64,000 nucleotides of DNA from JAIBAJ01 sp965284645 (GCA_965284645.1 OZ260106.1:558001-622000); one strand, 5' to 3'; shown: positions 52,227 through 62,135, counted from the stretch's first letter. Notes: generated from the sequence alone by a model not told the origin. Numbers and translations are program-made.

Positions 52227-53054
52227 TTACTTTCTGTGAGAAGCCTCAAAGGTTTGTACGATGCTGAAACCTGCTTCGTCAATCGTGTAAGTAATCACGT
52301 CGATTTTGCTGGTAAACACGTTGTACATAATAATAGCGATAGCTGAATTACCGATACCCAATGCAGTGTTGATAAGGGCTTCAGAGATACCACTTGCCAA
52401 GGCAACAGAGTCAGGTGAACCTGCAGTAGCCAAGGCCGAGAAGGCTTTAATCATACCGATTACCGTTCCCAAAAGAGCGATAAGGGTAGAAACCGATGCC
52501 ATGGTAGCGATAATGCTCAAGTTTTTCTCCAAACCTGGAAGCTCTAATGAAGTTGCTTCTTCTACTTCTAATTTAATAGCCGATACCTTGGTTTCTTTAT
52601 CTAAGGTTGTATCGTTCTCAACTTCTTTGTAACGACGAAGACTGGATTTGATAACATTAGCCAAAGAACCTTTTTGTTGATCGCAAGCAGCAATGGCTTG
52701 GTCAATTTGGTTGGCATGCAACAAAGATTTGATTTTGTGTACAAAAGCCTCTGACGATTGTTTACCACCTGCCAATGCAATAGCAATGAAACGCTCGATA
52801 GAGAAAGTAATGTTCATCAACACCAACGAAAGAAGAATAGGCACAATGAAACCACCTTTATAAATAAGACCTAAGATATGACCAATGCCCTCGGGAACTG
52901 GATGCTTAGTAGGGTCATTGTCTTCAAAGTTAGATGGGTTTCCCATTACAAACATGTAAATAAGAATACCTGTTAGAATTGCCAAAGGAATAACCAGCGA
53001 AGAAAAAATTGAGCTGAATGAACCTTTCTTTTGTGGAGTTGCAGCGTTAGCCAT
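52227..53054 (-). CDS. exbB: ExbB/TolQ/MotA-family proton channel protein
   Basis: A 275-residue membrane protein with three helices: near residues 18-34, about 60-80 (GGFIVPILLSLVLMNITF), and the two conserved C-terminal ones. The motif LSIIATMASVSTLIALLGTVIGMIKAF and the ALINTALGIGNSAIAIIMYN segment are the ExbB/TolQ signature. First gene of the exb-tonB operon. No good promoter box was found; TATTATTG near 53115 on the minus strand is one base off. Confidence 0.93.
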   Translation of the reverse strand: MANAATPQKKGSFSSIFSSLVIPLAILTGILIYMFVMGNPSNFEDNDPTKHPVPEGIGHILGLIYKGGFIVPILLSLVLMNITFSIERFIAIALAGGKQSSEAFVHKIKSLLHANQIDQAIAACDQQKGSLANVIKSSLRRYKEVENDTTLDKETKVSAIKLEVEEATSLELPGLEKNLSIIATMASVSTLIALLGTVIGMIKAFSALATAGSPDSVALASGISEALINTALGIGNSAIAIIMYNVFTSKIDVITYTIDEAGFSIVQTFEASHRK

Positions 53055-53279
53055 TGTTTTTTAAAATTAAGATTAAAGTTAAAGCAGATTTAAAAAAGGA
53101 GGGCAATAATACAATTTCCTTTCAATGTATGGGAGTATGTGGAAAAATTTCACAATGATTTTATCGCCCACTTAACCATTTTTTAGAAATTTGTCTGCCA
53201 TCGTTCGAACTGTAAACGACACTTTGTTGCATTTAGTGTTCGAGCCTAAATTTTTATTTTCAACGCTGGTATTTGGGTT

Positions 53280-53933
53280 ATGGATTGGAAAGAAAAAAGC
53301 CGGAAAATCTTACTGAAACATTTGCCAGAAGCCGCTTTGGAGCCAATTATAGCTTTGCAAGAAAATTACGGATTTAGCCTAGTCATTACCAATCCACGAA
53401 GCACCAAATTTGGCGATTACCGACCTCCACAACGTGGTTCGAACTACCACCGAATTTCAGTGAATGGCGACCTGAATCCTTTCCAATTTTTAGTCACTTT
53501 GTTGCACGAAATTGCTCATTTAATTGCTTGGGAGCGACATAAAAACAGGGTTTTGCCTCATGGTACGGAGTGGAAAATGGCATTTTCGGAGCTGGCCACA
53601 CCCTTTTTACAGCCTGAAATCTTCCCAAACGACATTTTATTGGCTTTCTCAAGCTACTTAAAAAATCCTACCGCAAGCAGCTGCTCCGACGATGGTTTGC
53701 ACGCAGTGATGCTAAAGTACAATGCCAAAACGATACGCACGGTTGAAATGGTGGCCCATGGGGAACTTTTTGGTATGCCGCCTCGCATTTTTCGCAAAGG
53801 TCAGTTGATGCGGAAGCGCTTTAAATGCCTTGAAGTAGTAAGCAATCGCTGGTACATGGTGCATCCTCAGGCCGAAGCGCACTTATTGCCAGCGGATGTG
53901 TTTGAAAAGGTAAAACACTTGGGCCATTTCTAA
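53280..53933 (+). CDS. SprT-like zinc metalloprotease-fold protein
   Basis: A 217-residue protein. The motif LLHEIAHLIAW (HExxH, about residues 76-86) and HGTEWKMAFSEL with the third His/Trp are the SprT-like signature; the N-terminal HLPEAALEPIIALQENY and the RSTKFGDYRPP loop agree. The zinc-ribbon found at the C-terminus of some members is not seen: the tail instead reads FRKGQLMRKRFKCLEVV. Its function is unknown; database names such as transcription elongation protein SprT are not strong evidence. Stands alone between the Exb operon and the second composite repeat. Confidence 0.85.
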   Translation: MDWKEKSRKILLKHLPEAALEPIIALQENYGFSLVITNPRSTKFGDYRPPQRGSNYHRISVNGDLNPFQFLVTLLHEIAHLIAWERHKNRVLPHGTEWKMAFSELATPFLQPEIFPNDILLAFSSYLKNPTASSCSDDGLHAVMLKYNAKTIRTVEMVAHGELFGMPPRIFRKGQLMRKRFKCLEVVSNRWYMVHPQAEAHLLPADVFEKVKHLGHF

Positions 53934-53980
53934 AGTATCAAGTATTCGCTTTTATTTTAATAGGTTAAGAAAAAGGATTT

Positions 53981-54122
53981 GGCGGGTCCCATTCGCCACA
54001 ACCATTCTCCGCTGATTTGGCAGTATACTGGGCTCATGGTCGGGCTATTCACTGCTAGTCCTCGGTCTGCTCCGTGCCTCCGCATCCCTGTGGGCTATCC
54101 GTTGCTATCCCTACCCGGACGG
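53981..54122 (-). repeat. GC-rich structured repeat, copy H
   Basis: Reverse copy GGCGGGTCCCATTCGCC ... CTACCCGGACGG. It differs from copy F at very few positions (for example GATTTGG versus GATTAGG). The same 2x2 mismatch occurs in the hairpin. Confidence 0.8.
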
Positions 54123-54323
54123 AAGAATGTAAAGTTAGAAAATAGAAGTGAGTAGTTAGAAAATAGAAGTGAGTTGTGAGATATGAGATATGAGTTATGA
54201 GATATGGGATATCCTAGATTGGTAGTTCGGTATTATTTTCTATTTTCTCACTACTATTTTCTCACTACTATTTTCCTCATTTTTATTGCCCCGGCATGGA
54301 ATACTACTGCCCCGTACTTCACC
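54123..54323. repeat. Spacer of the second composite repeat
   Basis: Close relative of 43702-43923, about 20 bases shorter: TAGTTAGAAAATAGAAGTGAG, a run of gagatatga units, then TTTCTCACTACTATTTTCTC and the shared GCCCCGGCATGGAATACTACTGC. Arms again form an inverted repeat. Confidence 0.65.
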
Positions 54324-54486
54324 AAAAACCGGGCACGAAGAACCCCGGGTAGCGATAGAGCGTGATACCCCACAGGGCTGCGGAGGCACGGAGCAGACCG
54401 AGGAGTATTAGCGAAAGCGCGACCTTTTCGGCCCTAATAAATGTTTAATTCAGGGTAGACTGGTTTTGGCCGAAAAGGGACCCGCC
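54324..54486 (+). repeat. GC-rich structured repeat, copy I
   Basis: Forward copy (AAAAACCGGGCACGAAGAACC...). Terminal arms CCTTTTCGGCC (54423-54433) and GGCCGAAAAGG (54468-54478) pair perfectly, end ACCCGCC. It replaces the position taken by copy G in the other composite. Confidence 0.8.
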
Positions 54487-54548
54487 CAATCGAATTTATC
54501 CTAATCATGCTATTGCCTATATTTTAGTGAAAGGAAAAAGGCGGGAAA

Positions 54549-54584
54549 TAAAAAACCCCAAGCAAACTGCGTTACTTGGGGTTT
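54549..54584 (-). terminator. Rho-independent terminator of the M43 protease gene
   Basis: AAACCCCAAG and CTTGGGGTTT pair perfectly around a 12-base loop. On the minus strand a TTTTTTATTT tail follows, 19 bases after the protease stop. Confidence 0.85.
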
Positions 54585-54602
54585 CTATGGGAAGGGGAAA
54601 GC

Positions 54603-56531
54603 TTATTCCACAATTAGTTTTTTGATGGTTTTTGATTCACCATGTTTAACTTCAACAAAGTAAATTCCTTTGGCACGTCCTTGTAAATCAAGGTTAAAGC
54701 TGTTTTCGCCTTTGGTAGAGTTGAATTTTTCGTTGAAAATAGCTTTGCTTGTAATATCGTAAACGGCAATGTTCACATCGGCTTCATTGTCGCTCAATAC
54801 CGACACTGTGAAGCTACCGTTGCTTGGATTTGGGAAGAGGGAAACTTCGTCCATAGCTTGAACTTCGATCGACTCAGTTTCAGCGCCCTCGATGGTACGG
54901 AAGGATGAGCTGCTGGTATTAACGCGCAAACGATAGCAGGTGTTTGCATTGAAAGCGCTGCTGTAACCATACACTTGAACATAGTAAGTACCAGTGCTGG
55001 TTGTATTGCGAATAATGGTTTCAAGTGTTGTTCCAGTATTTTGAGAAACGGCCAATTGTGTTCCGCTGTTATTGAATAATTTCACATCATAATCGGCTGG
55101 AAGTTGATCTAAAACCACTTTGATATTTCTAGCGGATGAAGTTGTGGTGAATTTGAACCAATCTTTATCCGTGCTCGTTCCGATTTTAGCAGAGATGTCG
55201 GTGTTAGCTGAAATTGTTTTACCGGCAGTTCTGGTTTCGTTGGCCTCGTAATTATCCGTGCAGGTAGTAGTAGTACTGGTGGTAGTAAAAGTTGCGGCAG
55301 CACTGTAGGAGCTTGATGCGCTTGCACAAACGGCCTGCACTTGGAACTGGTAAGCAGTTCCTGCTGTTAATCCTGCTAAAGCATAAGAGGTAGCAGTGGT
55401 ATTTACGGTAGTCCAAGTAGTTGCAGAGCTCAATTTGTATTGTACATTGTAATTAAGCGAACCTGAAACAGCGGCCCAAGAAAGGGTTGCAGAAGTGGTA
55501 GTGATACTGCCTGCTGCCAAACTGGAAGGTGTACCGCAGCCTGAAGTAGTAGGAGCAGAACAACCTTGGGAGGTCAATAAACCTGCTCTTGCACCACCTG
55601 TAGCAAACAAAGCATTCATTCGGGTAGATTGGCCTACCGAAAACATATTCATGCATGCATCATCGGTATAATCCATGTAATTCATAAACATATCGCCATT
55701 GGCACCGTTGCTGCAGGTTACTTTTGGGAAAGTTGGGCAACCGTAGTTTGATGTTTGTTGGGTAGGCGTATCACTCACTTGGTCGTTGCCACAATTAGCA
55801 TCGCCCCAAATGTGGCGAAGGTTAAGCCAGTGGCCCACTTCGTGTGTAGCAGTGCGGCCATAATTGTACGGGGAAGAAGAACCAGGTGTTGTTAAACTTC
55901 CTACAGAAGAGTAAAGCAATACAACGCCATCTGTTGCTGCTGCACCACCTGGGAATTGGGCGTAACCCAACAAGCCACCGCCTAAATTACATACCCAAAT
56001 ATTCAAATATTTTGTAGCATCCCAGGCATTGTCGCCACCTTGAGCTGTATATTTAACAGCGTCGTTACTTGAGAATGAAGTTACCGTAGTTGATTTGCGA
56101 ACGATACCGGTAGTGGCATTTCCACTTGCATCTCGTTGGGCTAGGCAAAATTGAATGTTGGTATTTGTTGCCAAACTTTGAAATGCAGAAGGTGTGTTGT
56201 TTGCATCAGCATTTAGACGTGCATAGTCCTTGTTCAATTGGTCCAATTGGGCAAGGATCAATGCATCCGAAATATTTTGTGCAGCGTTATTATACAAAAC
56301 GTGAAACACCACAGGAATTGTAACAACGGCCTTTGGTGAGCCTGGATTGGCCACAGTGAAATTATTGGTAAAGGTTTCGATTTCAGCCATTCGTTGAGAA
56401 AGGCCTGGGTCATTTTGCAATTGGTAGGATAGATAATCCATGGTACCACAGTTTCTGGTTTGTTGGGCCCAAGCAGATGTGGTGCCTATCAAACCTAAAA
56501 TAGATGCAACGAGAAGTTTTTTTACGTTCAT
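54603..56531 (-). CDS. Secreted M43-family (pappalysin-type) metalloprotease with Fn3, PPC and T9SS domains
   Basis: A 642-residue secreted protease. Signal peptide (MNVKKLLVASILGLIGTTSAWAQ), pro-region, then the zinc site HEVGHWLNLRH with the following G (about 230-241) and Met-turn FMNYMDYTDDACMNMFS. After this come an Fn3 domain (SATLSWAAVSGSLNYNVQY), a pre-peptidase C-terminal-like domain (ADYDVKLFNNSGTQL, TYYVQVYGYS) and a type A T9SS sorting domain (SLFPNPSNGSFTVS, AKGIYFVEV). This makes it the third T9SS cargo in the window. Likely degrades extracellular protein. Confidence 0.93.
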   Translation of the reverse strand: MNVKKLLVASILGLIGTTSAWAQQTRNCGTMDYLSYQLQNDPGLSQRMAEIETFTNNFTVANPGSPKAVVTIPVVFHVLYNNAAQNISDALILAQLDQLNKDYARLNADANNTPSAFQSLATNTNIQFCLAQRDASGNATTGIVRKSTTVTSFSSNDAVKYTAQGGDNAWDATKYLNIWVCNLGGGLLGYAQFPGGAAATDGVVLLYSSVGSLTTPGSSSPYNYGRTATHEVGHWLNLRHIWGDANCGNDQVSDTPTQQTSNYGCPTFPKVTCSNGANGDMFMNYMDYTDDACMNMFSVGQSTRMNALFATGGARAGLLTSQGCSAPTTSGCGTPSSLAAGSITTTSATLSWAAVSGSLNYNVQYKLSSATTWTTVNTTATSYALAGLTAGTAYQFQVQAVCASASSSYSAAATFTTTSTTTTCTDNYEANETRTAGKTISANTDISAKIGTSTDKDWFKFTTTSSARNIKVVLDQLPADYDVKLFNNSGTQLAVSQNTGTTLETIIRNTTSTGTYYVQVYGYSSAFNANTCYRLRVNTSSSSFRTIEGAETESIEVQAMDEVSLFPNPSNGSFTVSVLSDNEADVNIAVYDITSKAIFNEKFNSTKGENSFNLDLQGRAKGIYFVEVKHGESKTIKKLIVE

Positions 56532-56948
56532 TGATTATGGGGTAATTAATTATTTGTCTTAAAACCAAAGTCCAAATAATATTTTGAAAATGGTTTCAAT
56601 AGACTAATTTAAGGTGGCTGCGTATTTCAACAAAGGTTAAATTTTGTATTTTATTAACCTGAAGGCTATTTGATTGATTTTCAATTTTATAAATTAACCA
56701 ATTTCTTAAATTGTGTTGTCGGAGCTATGGTGTTTGAAGGGACAGGGTTGCTAAACATTAATGCCAAATATAAAGACTCTGGGTACACTTAGAAGATTGA
56801 AAAGGAAAACTAGAATGGACTATTGCTGTTAAAATATTTGCAGTATTAAAGTGTGAAAACAAGTGGAATAAAAACAATTTTTACTTAAACATGTTAAACA
56901 GCCATTTACACCTGCCTTGGTTTTTCAATAATAGCCACCTTTGCCGTC
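56532..56948. other. AT-rich divergent gap
   Basis: 417 bases between the M43 gene and the divergent SpoIIE gene. AT-rich, no repeat or gene recognised. CACCTTTG at 56937-56944 is one base off the -7 consensus, just before the SpoIIE-gene ATG at 56949. Confidence 0.4.
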
Positions 56949-58814
56949 ATGCATTTCAAAGCCGATTCTGAATCTTCCAGTCGAATTTCCCAGTCAAAAA
57001 GGAAGTCGATTGAATTGGATTTGTTGTTGGAGAAAGCCAAGGCTGCTGAGTTAGATAGGAAATCACATGAAGCAGGGTTGTTATATTTTGAGGCAGGGAA
57101 GCTGGATCTTGAATTATTAAACACTAAAGGTGCCTTGATTTCATTTGAACAGGCTTTTTTGAATTTTGAAAAGGAGGAAGACTGGACGAACTGTTTGGAA
57201 ACCAATGCAGAAATTGTGGCCATTCACCGAGGTCAGGAAAGTTTTGACCAAGCCATACGGGTTCAAACCACCAGCTTAACCATTGTAAAAAAGTTGGGCG
57301 ATTTAGAGCAGGAATACCAACTTCAGTTTGAGGTGGGCCAGAATTTCCAAGCGCTGATGGATTTCGAGGCGGCCTTGCAACAATACAAAATTTGTCACGC
57401 CTTGGCGCAGCAATTAGAAAGTCCATCCAAAATAAAGTTTGCTCAATATAATATGGGCAATATCTACAATTGGATGAACAATTATGATTTGGCCGAAGAG
57501 TACCTTTTGAAAGGAATTGATTCGCTTGATGAGACGGATGAACTTAGGACCAGGTTGTTTTTTTATGGAAGTTATGGAATTTTACTTTCAAAGTTCGGGA
57601 AATTTCAAGAAGCTTTAGTTTGGTTTGATCGTGTTTTAGAGGGTGTGAAAGGAAATGAAGGGTTTGAAAACCTAAAGTTCAATATTTTAAAGAGCAAGGG
57701 TATTCTTTACTTTGATTGGCATAAGTATGAAGAGTCCATTTTGATTTTGCAGGAGGCGGAACAGTTTGGAAAGAAAATTAAGTCGCCTATTGTACATGCG
57801 ATTGTTTTCGAGTATCTATCGAAGTGTTACGAAATCCTGGGTGAACATGAAAAGAGTTTACAGAATCTCAAAAAGAACATTGAATTACAGAAACAAGTAT
57901 TTCAACAGAGTTTGAATGTTAGGGAAAAGAATATTTTGCTTCGGTATGAAATGGAGGAAGCGCAACGAGACAATGAACTATACCGTTTAAAGAATATTGA
58001 TTTAGTGCTGGCTAATAAGGAAATTGCTGAACAAAAGCAGGAGATTGAGAACAAGAATAAGAATATTACCGAAAGTATTGAATATGCTCGGAACATTCAG
58101 GAAGGCATCTTGCCTGATCCTCAGCTTTTCAGGATTTTTAAGGAAAGTTTTGTTTTTTACAAGCCCAAGGATATTATCGGGGGCGATTTTTATTGGATGA
58201 CCAACAAGGGGGATTTGGCTGTATTAGCCGTAGCCGATTGCACCGGTCATGGTGTTCCCGGAGCTTTGATGTCGATGATTGGGCACAACTTACTCAATCA
58301 GGGCGTGAATGAAATGGGAATTACCGAACCAGATAAAATCCTGTATTTTCTGAATCAAGGTATTCATCGGATTTTCAATCAGAACAAAGCAGGAAGAAGA
58401 ACCTATGATGGGATGGATATAGCCGTATTAACCATTGATAAATCAAAAGGTGAGGTGCATTTTTCTAGTGCCATGCGCCCTGCTTTTTATTTTCAAAGGG
58501 GAGAATTGATGAAATTGGAGCCCAACAAGAATCCTATTGGAGGAATTGAGGCAGATGATGCCATTTTTACTGAACAAACTATTCCTTACCAGCCAGGCGA
58601 TTGTTTTTATTTGTTTTCCGATGGTTTTGCTGACCAGTTTGGAGGTCCGGATGGTCGTAAATTCATGATGCGACGGTTCAGAGAACTTATTGCCTCCATT
58701 GCCCACCTTCCAATGAAGCAGCAATTCGAAGAAATTGAGCAGGCGTTCTTGGGTTGGCAAGGGCTAATTGAGCAAGTGGACGACGTCCTAATACTAGGAA
58801 TCCGGATCAGCTAG
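56949..58814 (+). CDS. TPR-SpoIIE family serine/threonine phosphatase
   Basis: A 621-residue cytoplasmic protein. TPR units cover about residues 20-330, followed by a coiled-coil region (REKNILLRYEMEEAQRDN... KEIAEQKQEIENKNKN). The C-terminal PP2C-like SpoIIE domain begins IEYARNIQEGILPDP, with metal-site Asp in IIGGDFYWM and VADCTGHGVPGALMSMIG, and ends FSDGFADQFGG and DDVLILGIRI. It has no membrane helix or receiver domain, unlike many family members. Likely dephosphorylates an anti-sigma-factor antagonist or similar protein; no such partner is adjacent. Confidence 0.92.
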   Translation: MHFKADSESSSRISQSKRKSIELDLLLEKAKAAELDRKSHEAGLLYFEAGKLDLELLNTKGALISFEQAFLNFEKEEDWTNCLETNAEIVAIHRGQESFDQAIRVQTTSLTIVKKLGDLEQEYQLQFEVGQNFQALMDFEAALQQYKICHALAQQLESPSKIKFAQYNMGNIYNWMNNYDLAEEYLLKGIDSLDETDELRTRLFFYGSYGILLSKFGKFQEALVWFDRVLEGVKGNEGFENLKFNILKSKGILYFDWHKYEESILILQEAEQFGKKIKSPIVHAIVFEYLSKCYEILGEHEKSLQNLKKNIELQKQVFQQSLNVREKNILLRYEMEEAQRDNELYRLKNIDLVLANKEIAEQKQEIENKNKNITESIEYARNIQEGILPDPQLFRIFKESFVFYKPKDIIGGDFYWMTNKGDLAVLAVADCTGHGVPGALMSMIGHNLLNQGVNEMGITEPDKILYFLNQGIHRIFNQNKAGRRTYDGMDIAVLTIDKSKGEVHFSSAMRPAFYFQRGELMKLEPNKNPIGGIEADDAIFTEQTIPYQPGDCFYLFSDGFADQFGGPDGRKFMMRRFRELIASIAHLPMKQQFEEIEQAFLGWQGLIEQVDDVLILGIRIS

Positions 58815-58840
58815 GGGCTGTCCGGATTCCAAAATATTTT
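58797..58840 (+). terminator. Hairpin overlapping the SpoIIE-gene stop
   Basis: GGAATCCGGA (58797-58806) and TCCGGATTCC (58821-58830) form a perfect 10-bp stem, followed by AAAATATTTT. The left arm is within the last codons and the gene stop lies in the loop. It may end both convergent genes. Confidence 0.6.
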
Positions 58841-58851
58841 AAATACCCAGC

Positions 58852-59805
58852 TTAGTAACTAAAGATGGCACTGTTTGCGTTGCCATTCACATCCCAAGCC
58901 ACTTTATAGCCATAGGCACAAGTATAGGGTGTTGGATTTCCGCTTTGGTCAACACCTAGGGTTAAGGTGAATTCGCCTTGAGGTAAGTCGTGCACCAACT
59001 CACCAGCATTAAAACGCCATAGTCCGCAATAGGTATTTGAAACTATCGGTGTATTGTAGTAGGTAGTGAATCCATCGCCAAAACGATTAACGCCCCAGTT
59101 GTCGACATTGGAGAAGCCATTGATTGTGGTATCGCCAGAGGCTGAGAAGTTGATTTGAGTAGTGCTAGGAACATAAGACCATTCCGTGATACGGGCACTG
59201 TTCCAAGTAGCCGATTGATTGTTGTCGAAGGTAACGGCCATATTAAACATTCTTTCTTTGTATTTTAGGTTGGTTAGTCCTAAGATAAAGCCATACCAAT
59301 TGTTTCCATTAATATTGGTAAGGTGTTTAACCCCATTGAATTTAATGGATTTATTGTCGAGTAGGCGAGTGATTTTATAATCGATAAACGTTTCTTTCAA
59401 AACGGCACCTTGTTGGCTCCAGTTGGTTCCTGAAATAAGTTCCACTTTAATTTGACCAGAACGGGTGCTTGATGGACTGAAGCATGGTGTAGTGCCATCG
59501 AAATTGAAAAACAGGATTTTTTGAGCGATTTGAGAAGAATCGATGGTACAGCCACACAATGGACTGGATAAAATGCCTTCTGCCCCTTCTGTTTTGCCAA
59601 AAGAAGGAATGTCGCCTAGGGCTTTATTGATTTCACTATCGGTTTGATCTAAATCCCCTTTGGTATTGTTAGCATCCGTATTATGCTGACTTACATTAGA
59701 ATCTAGATTAGCGTTGTTATTGTTTTGAAGGATCTTTTTGCATGAAGTGCTAAAGCCTAACAATACTGCACATACAGCAATGGTAAGGTGAAGAGGGAGT
59801 TTCAT
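58852..59805 (-). CDS. Lipoprotein of unknown function
   Basis: A 317-residue lipoprotein: MKLPLHLTIAVCAVLLGFSTSC with lipidation Cys near residue 22. An Asn/Asp-rich linker (NNNNANLDSNVSQHNTDANNTKGD) is followed by a beta-rich domain without a recognised signature; Cys pairs in SSPLCGCTIDSS and YCGLW...YTCAYG may form disulfides. Repeated ITEWSYV, NFSAS and FNAGELVHDL segments look structural. The family is not recognised. It lies between the SpoIIE gene and nuoF. Confidence 0.75.
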   Translation of the reverse strand: MKLPLHLTIAVCAVLLGFSTSCKKILQNNNNANLDSNVSQHNTDANNTKGDLDQTDSEINKALGDIPSFGKTEGAEGILSSPLCGCTIDSSQIAQKILFFNFDGTTPCFSPSSTRSGQIKVELISGTNWSQQGAVLKETFIDYKITRLLDNKSIKFNGVKHLTNINGNNWYGFILGLTNLKYKERMFNMAVTFDNNQSATWNSARITEWSYVPSTTQINFSASGDTTINGFSNVDNWGVNRFGDGFTTYYNTPIVSNTYCGLWRFNAGELVHDLPQGEFTLTLGVDQSGNPTPYTCAYGYKVAWDVNGNANSAIFSY

Positions 59806-59861
59806 GTTATTGGAAAATTAGAGAGATGTTTTAATAGGAGATAAGCGTTTGATTTTTGAAT

Positions 59862-61229
59862 TTATTGTGCAACAGGTTCCGGTGCTTTAACCAACATAAC
59901 GGGTTCAATTTCGCCATGTTTGGGGTTTTTAACTTTATCGGGATTCAACACATGGTATTCGAATTCGGCTCTGAAATGGCGAATAGCACTAGCAACGGGC
60001 CAAGCTGCTGCATCTCCAAGTGGGCAAATTGTATTTCCTTCAATTTTTTTAGCTACATCAACTAATAAATCGATATCCGACATTTTACCATGTCCATTTT
60101 CCAGGCGGTGCAAAACTTTCTCCATCCATCCTGTTCCTTCGCGGCAAGGGCTGCATTGTCCGCAACTTTCGTGGTGGTAGAAACGGGTAAAATTCCAGAG
60201 GTTGCGTACGATACAAGCGGTTTCGTCGTAAACAATAAATCCGCCTGAACCTAGCATAGTACCTGTAGCAAAACCGCCATCGGATAAGCTTTCGTAGGTC
60301 ATAAGGCGAGGTTCACCTTTCGCTGTTGTGGTAATTAAGTGAGCGGGCAAAATTGGAACAGAGGAACCTCCTGCTACTACAGCTTTAAGTTGTCGTCCTT
60401 TCCAAATGCCGCCGCAATATTCGTCGGAGTATAAAAATTCTTCAACGGGCAAACCAAGTTCGATTTCATAAACGCCTGGTTTGTTGATATGACCTGATGC
60501 AGAAATTAATTTTGTACCGGTACTTCTTCCAATCCCGATTTTAGCATATTCATCTCCGCCCATATTTAAGATATGCGGAACAGCAGAAATAGTTTCCACA
60601 TTATTTACTACTGTTGGGCAACCATACAAACCAGCAATGGCAGGAAATGGTGGTTTAATACGCGGGTTCCCTCTTTTTCCTTCTAAGGATTCAATTAGGG
60701 CTGTTTCTTCTCCGCAGATGTAGGCACCACCTCCAGGTTGAACATAGAGGTCGAGGTCATAGCCTGATCCTAGGATGTTTTTGCCCAAGAAGCCGGCAGC
60801 ATAGGCTTCGGCAATGGCCTTTTCAAGGATTTTCATAACGAAAATCAATTCGCCTCGAATGTAGATGTAGGCGGTATTTGCACCCAAAGCAAAAGCTGAA
60901 ACAATCATTCCTTCGACCAGGCCATGAGGGTTTTTCTCCATATACCAGCGGTCTTTGAAAGTTCCAGGTTCGCTTTCATCAGCATTGCAGACCAAATAAC
61001 GGGGCTTTCCTGATTTTTTATCAATAAAGCTCCATTTCATTCCGGTAGGGAAGCCTGCTCCTCCGCGTCCGCGCAGTCCAGATTTTTTTACTTCTTCAAC
61101 GACATCGTCAGGGTTCATTTTCAGCGCTTTTTCAAGGCTGGAATAACCTCCATGTTGACGAAACACATCCATGGTTTCAATACCAAGGACATCCATATGT
61201 TGGGTAAGAATTTTTCTTGCCATAGCCAT
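59862..61229 (-). CDS. nuoF: NADH-quinone oxidoreductase subunit F
   Basis: A 455-residue subunit of respiratory complex I carrying the NADH site, FMN and an iron-sulfur cluster. GLRGRGGAGFPTGMKW (about 51-66) and CNADESEPGTFKDR bind NADH and FMN, CGEETALIESLEGKRGNPR is conserved, and the 4Fe-4S ligands are Cys in ESCGQCSPCREG (near 355-361) and NTICPLGD (near 401). A second Met two codons later is possible. It follows nuoE by 32 bases. Other nuo genes are not in the window. Confidence 0.97.
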   Translation of the reverse strand: MAMARKILTQHMDVLGIETMDVFRQHGGYSSLEKALKMNPDDVVEEVKKSGLRGRGGAGFPTGMKWSFIDKKSGKPRYLVCNADESEPGTFKDRWYMEKNPHGLVEGMIVSAFALGANTAYIYIRGELIFVMKILEKAIAEAYAAGFLGKNILGSGYDLDLYVQPGGGAYICGEETALIESLEGKRGNPRIKPPFPAIAGLYGCPTVVNNVETISAVPHILNMGGDEYAKIGIGRSTGTKLISASGHINKPGVYEIELGLPVEEFLYSDEYCGGIWKGRQLKAVVAGGSSVPILPAHLITTTAKGEPRLMTYESLSDGGFATGTMLGSGGFIVYDETACIVRNLWNFTRFYHHESCGQCSPCREGTGWMEKVLHRLENGHGKMSDIDLLVDVAKKIEGNTICPLGDAAAWPVASAIRHFRAEFEYHVLNPDKVKNPKHGEIEPVMLVKAPEPVAQ

Positions 61230-61261
61230 TAAAGTACCTTCTTTCTAAATCTAAATTAGGA

Positions 61262-61789
61262 TTAAACGATATTGCGCACTGGTGGTGGATTTTTGCGGAA
61301 CTCTTCCAACAGGTTATCTACTTTTTCGGTGGTTAATTCTTCAAAATAATGGTCACCGCATTGGAACATCGGACCTGTGCCACAAGCGGCCATGCATTCA
61401 ACTGTTTTTAGAGTAAACATTCCATCGGGCGTTGTTTCGCCTTCTTTGATGCCCAGTTTTTTCTCCAAGTGGTTAACGATATCTTCCGCCCCTCTTAACC
61501 AGCAAGGTCCTGTGCGACAAACCTCGATAAGGCATTTGCCAACTGGTTTTAGGTTGTACATGGTGTAAAAGGAAGCCACTTCATACACTTCGATAGGCTG
61601 GATATTGAGTAAGGAGGCCACATAGTCCATTGTTTGTGGACTCAACCAGCCGCCAAATTCAGCTTGAGCGAGGTGAAGAATTGGGAGAAGGGCCGATTTT
61701 TGGCGACCTTCGGGATAACGGGCAATAATACGGTTGCTGATTTCCAGGCTCTCTGGAGAAAACTGGATGGTAGATGATTCGGTTGACAT
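61262..61789 (-). CDS. nuoE: NADH-quinone oxidoreductase subunit E
   Basis: A 175-residue thioredoxin-fold subunit with a 2Fe-2S cluster. The four Cys ligands are in EVCRTGPCWLRGAEDI (C..C five residues apart) and ECMAACGTGPMFQ. Upstream AQAEFGGWLSPQTMDYVASLL and YEVASFYTMYNLKPVGK are family-conserved. First of the nuoE-nuoF pair here. A near-consensus box TACCTTCG lies near 61825 on the minus strand. Confidence 0.96.
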   Translation of the reverse strand: MSTESSTIQFSPESLEISNRIIARYPEGRQKSALLPILHLAQAEFGGWLSPQTMDYVASLLNIQPIEVYEVASFYTMYNLKPVGKCLIEVCRTGPCWLRGAEDIVNHLEKKLGIKEGETTPDGMFTLKTVECMAACGTGPMFQCGDHYFEELTTEKVDNLLEEFRKNPPPVRNIV

Positions 61790-62135
61790 GCAGATTAGTC
61801 CTTTCGAAAAAGTGTGCGAAGGTAAGAAAGAAAGGTGGATGGAGGGAATTAAAAATAAGTATATGAAAGCATCATTTTTATGCGCTTTCTTTATAGGACT
61901 ACCAATTGCATTGATTCTTTCTCAAAATCAAATGTTAGATTAATAAAAAATTCGCTTGTTTTTATAGGCTAATTAAGTTCATTTAACTTTTAAGCTAGAA
62001 GGAAGAATGTGAAAAAGGGGGATACTAAGGTTTTCGTTTGAAATTTTATTTTCAACTTCCAAAGCACATTTATTTAAATTTGCATGCTTTTAGAAAGAAG
62101 AAACTTGTAAGTGTTTACACTCCTAACGCCTTCAG
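61790..62135. other. Divergent gap, AT-rich
   Basis: 346 bases between nuoE and the MBOAT gene. It contains a 26-codon frame (61863-61943) that I do not consider proven. From about 61950 the sequence becomes visibly richer in A/T and stays so to the right edge. No repeat is recognised. Confidence 0.4.

Larger units (their letters stand above)
53934..54602. other. Gene-free stretch with the second composite repeat
   Basis: Holds GC-rich copies H and I, the spacer between them, and the terminator of the M43 gene. Copies H plus spacer match 43560-43930 almost base for base; copy I does not match copy G. Confidence 0.6.

Noticed and set aside
43560..54486. Composite transposon with the two composite repeats as ends
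   Set aside because: The repeats are in direct orientation and bracket housekeeping-type envelope genes; no transposase or integrase gene lies inside.
61863..61943. 26-codon gene for a small hydrophobic peptide
   Set aside because: The frame MKASFLCAFFIGLPIALIL is suggestive, but there is no promoter, no conservation evidence and the region is AT-rich, so chance is likely.
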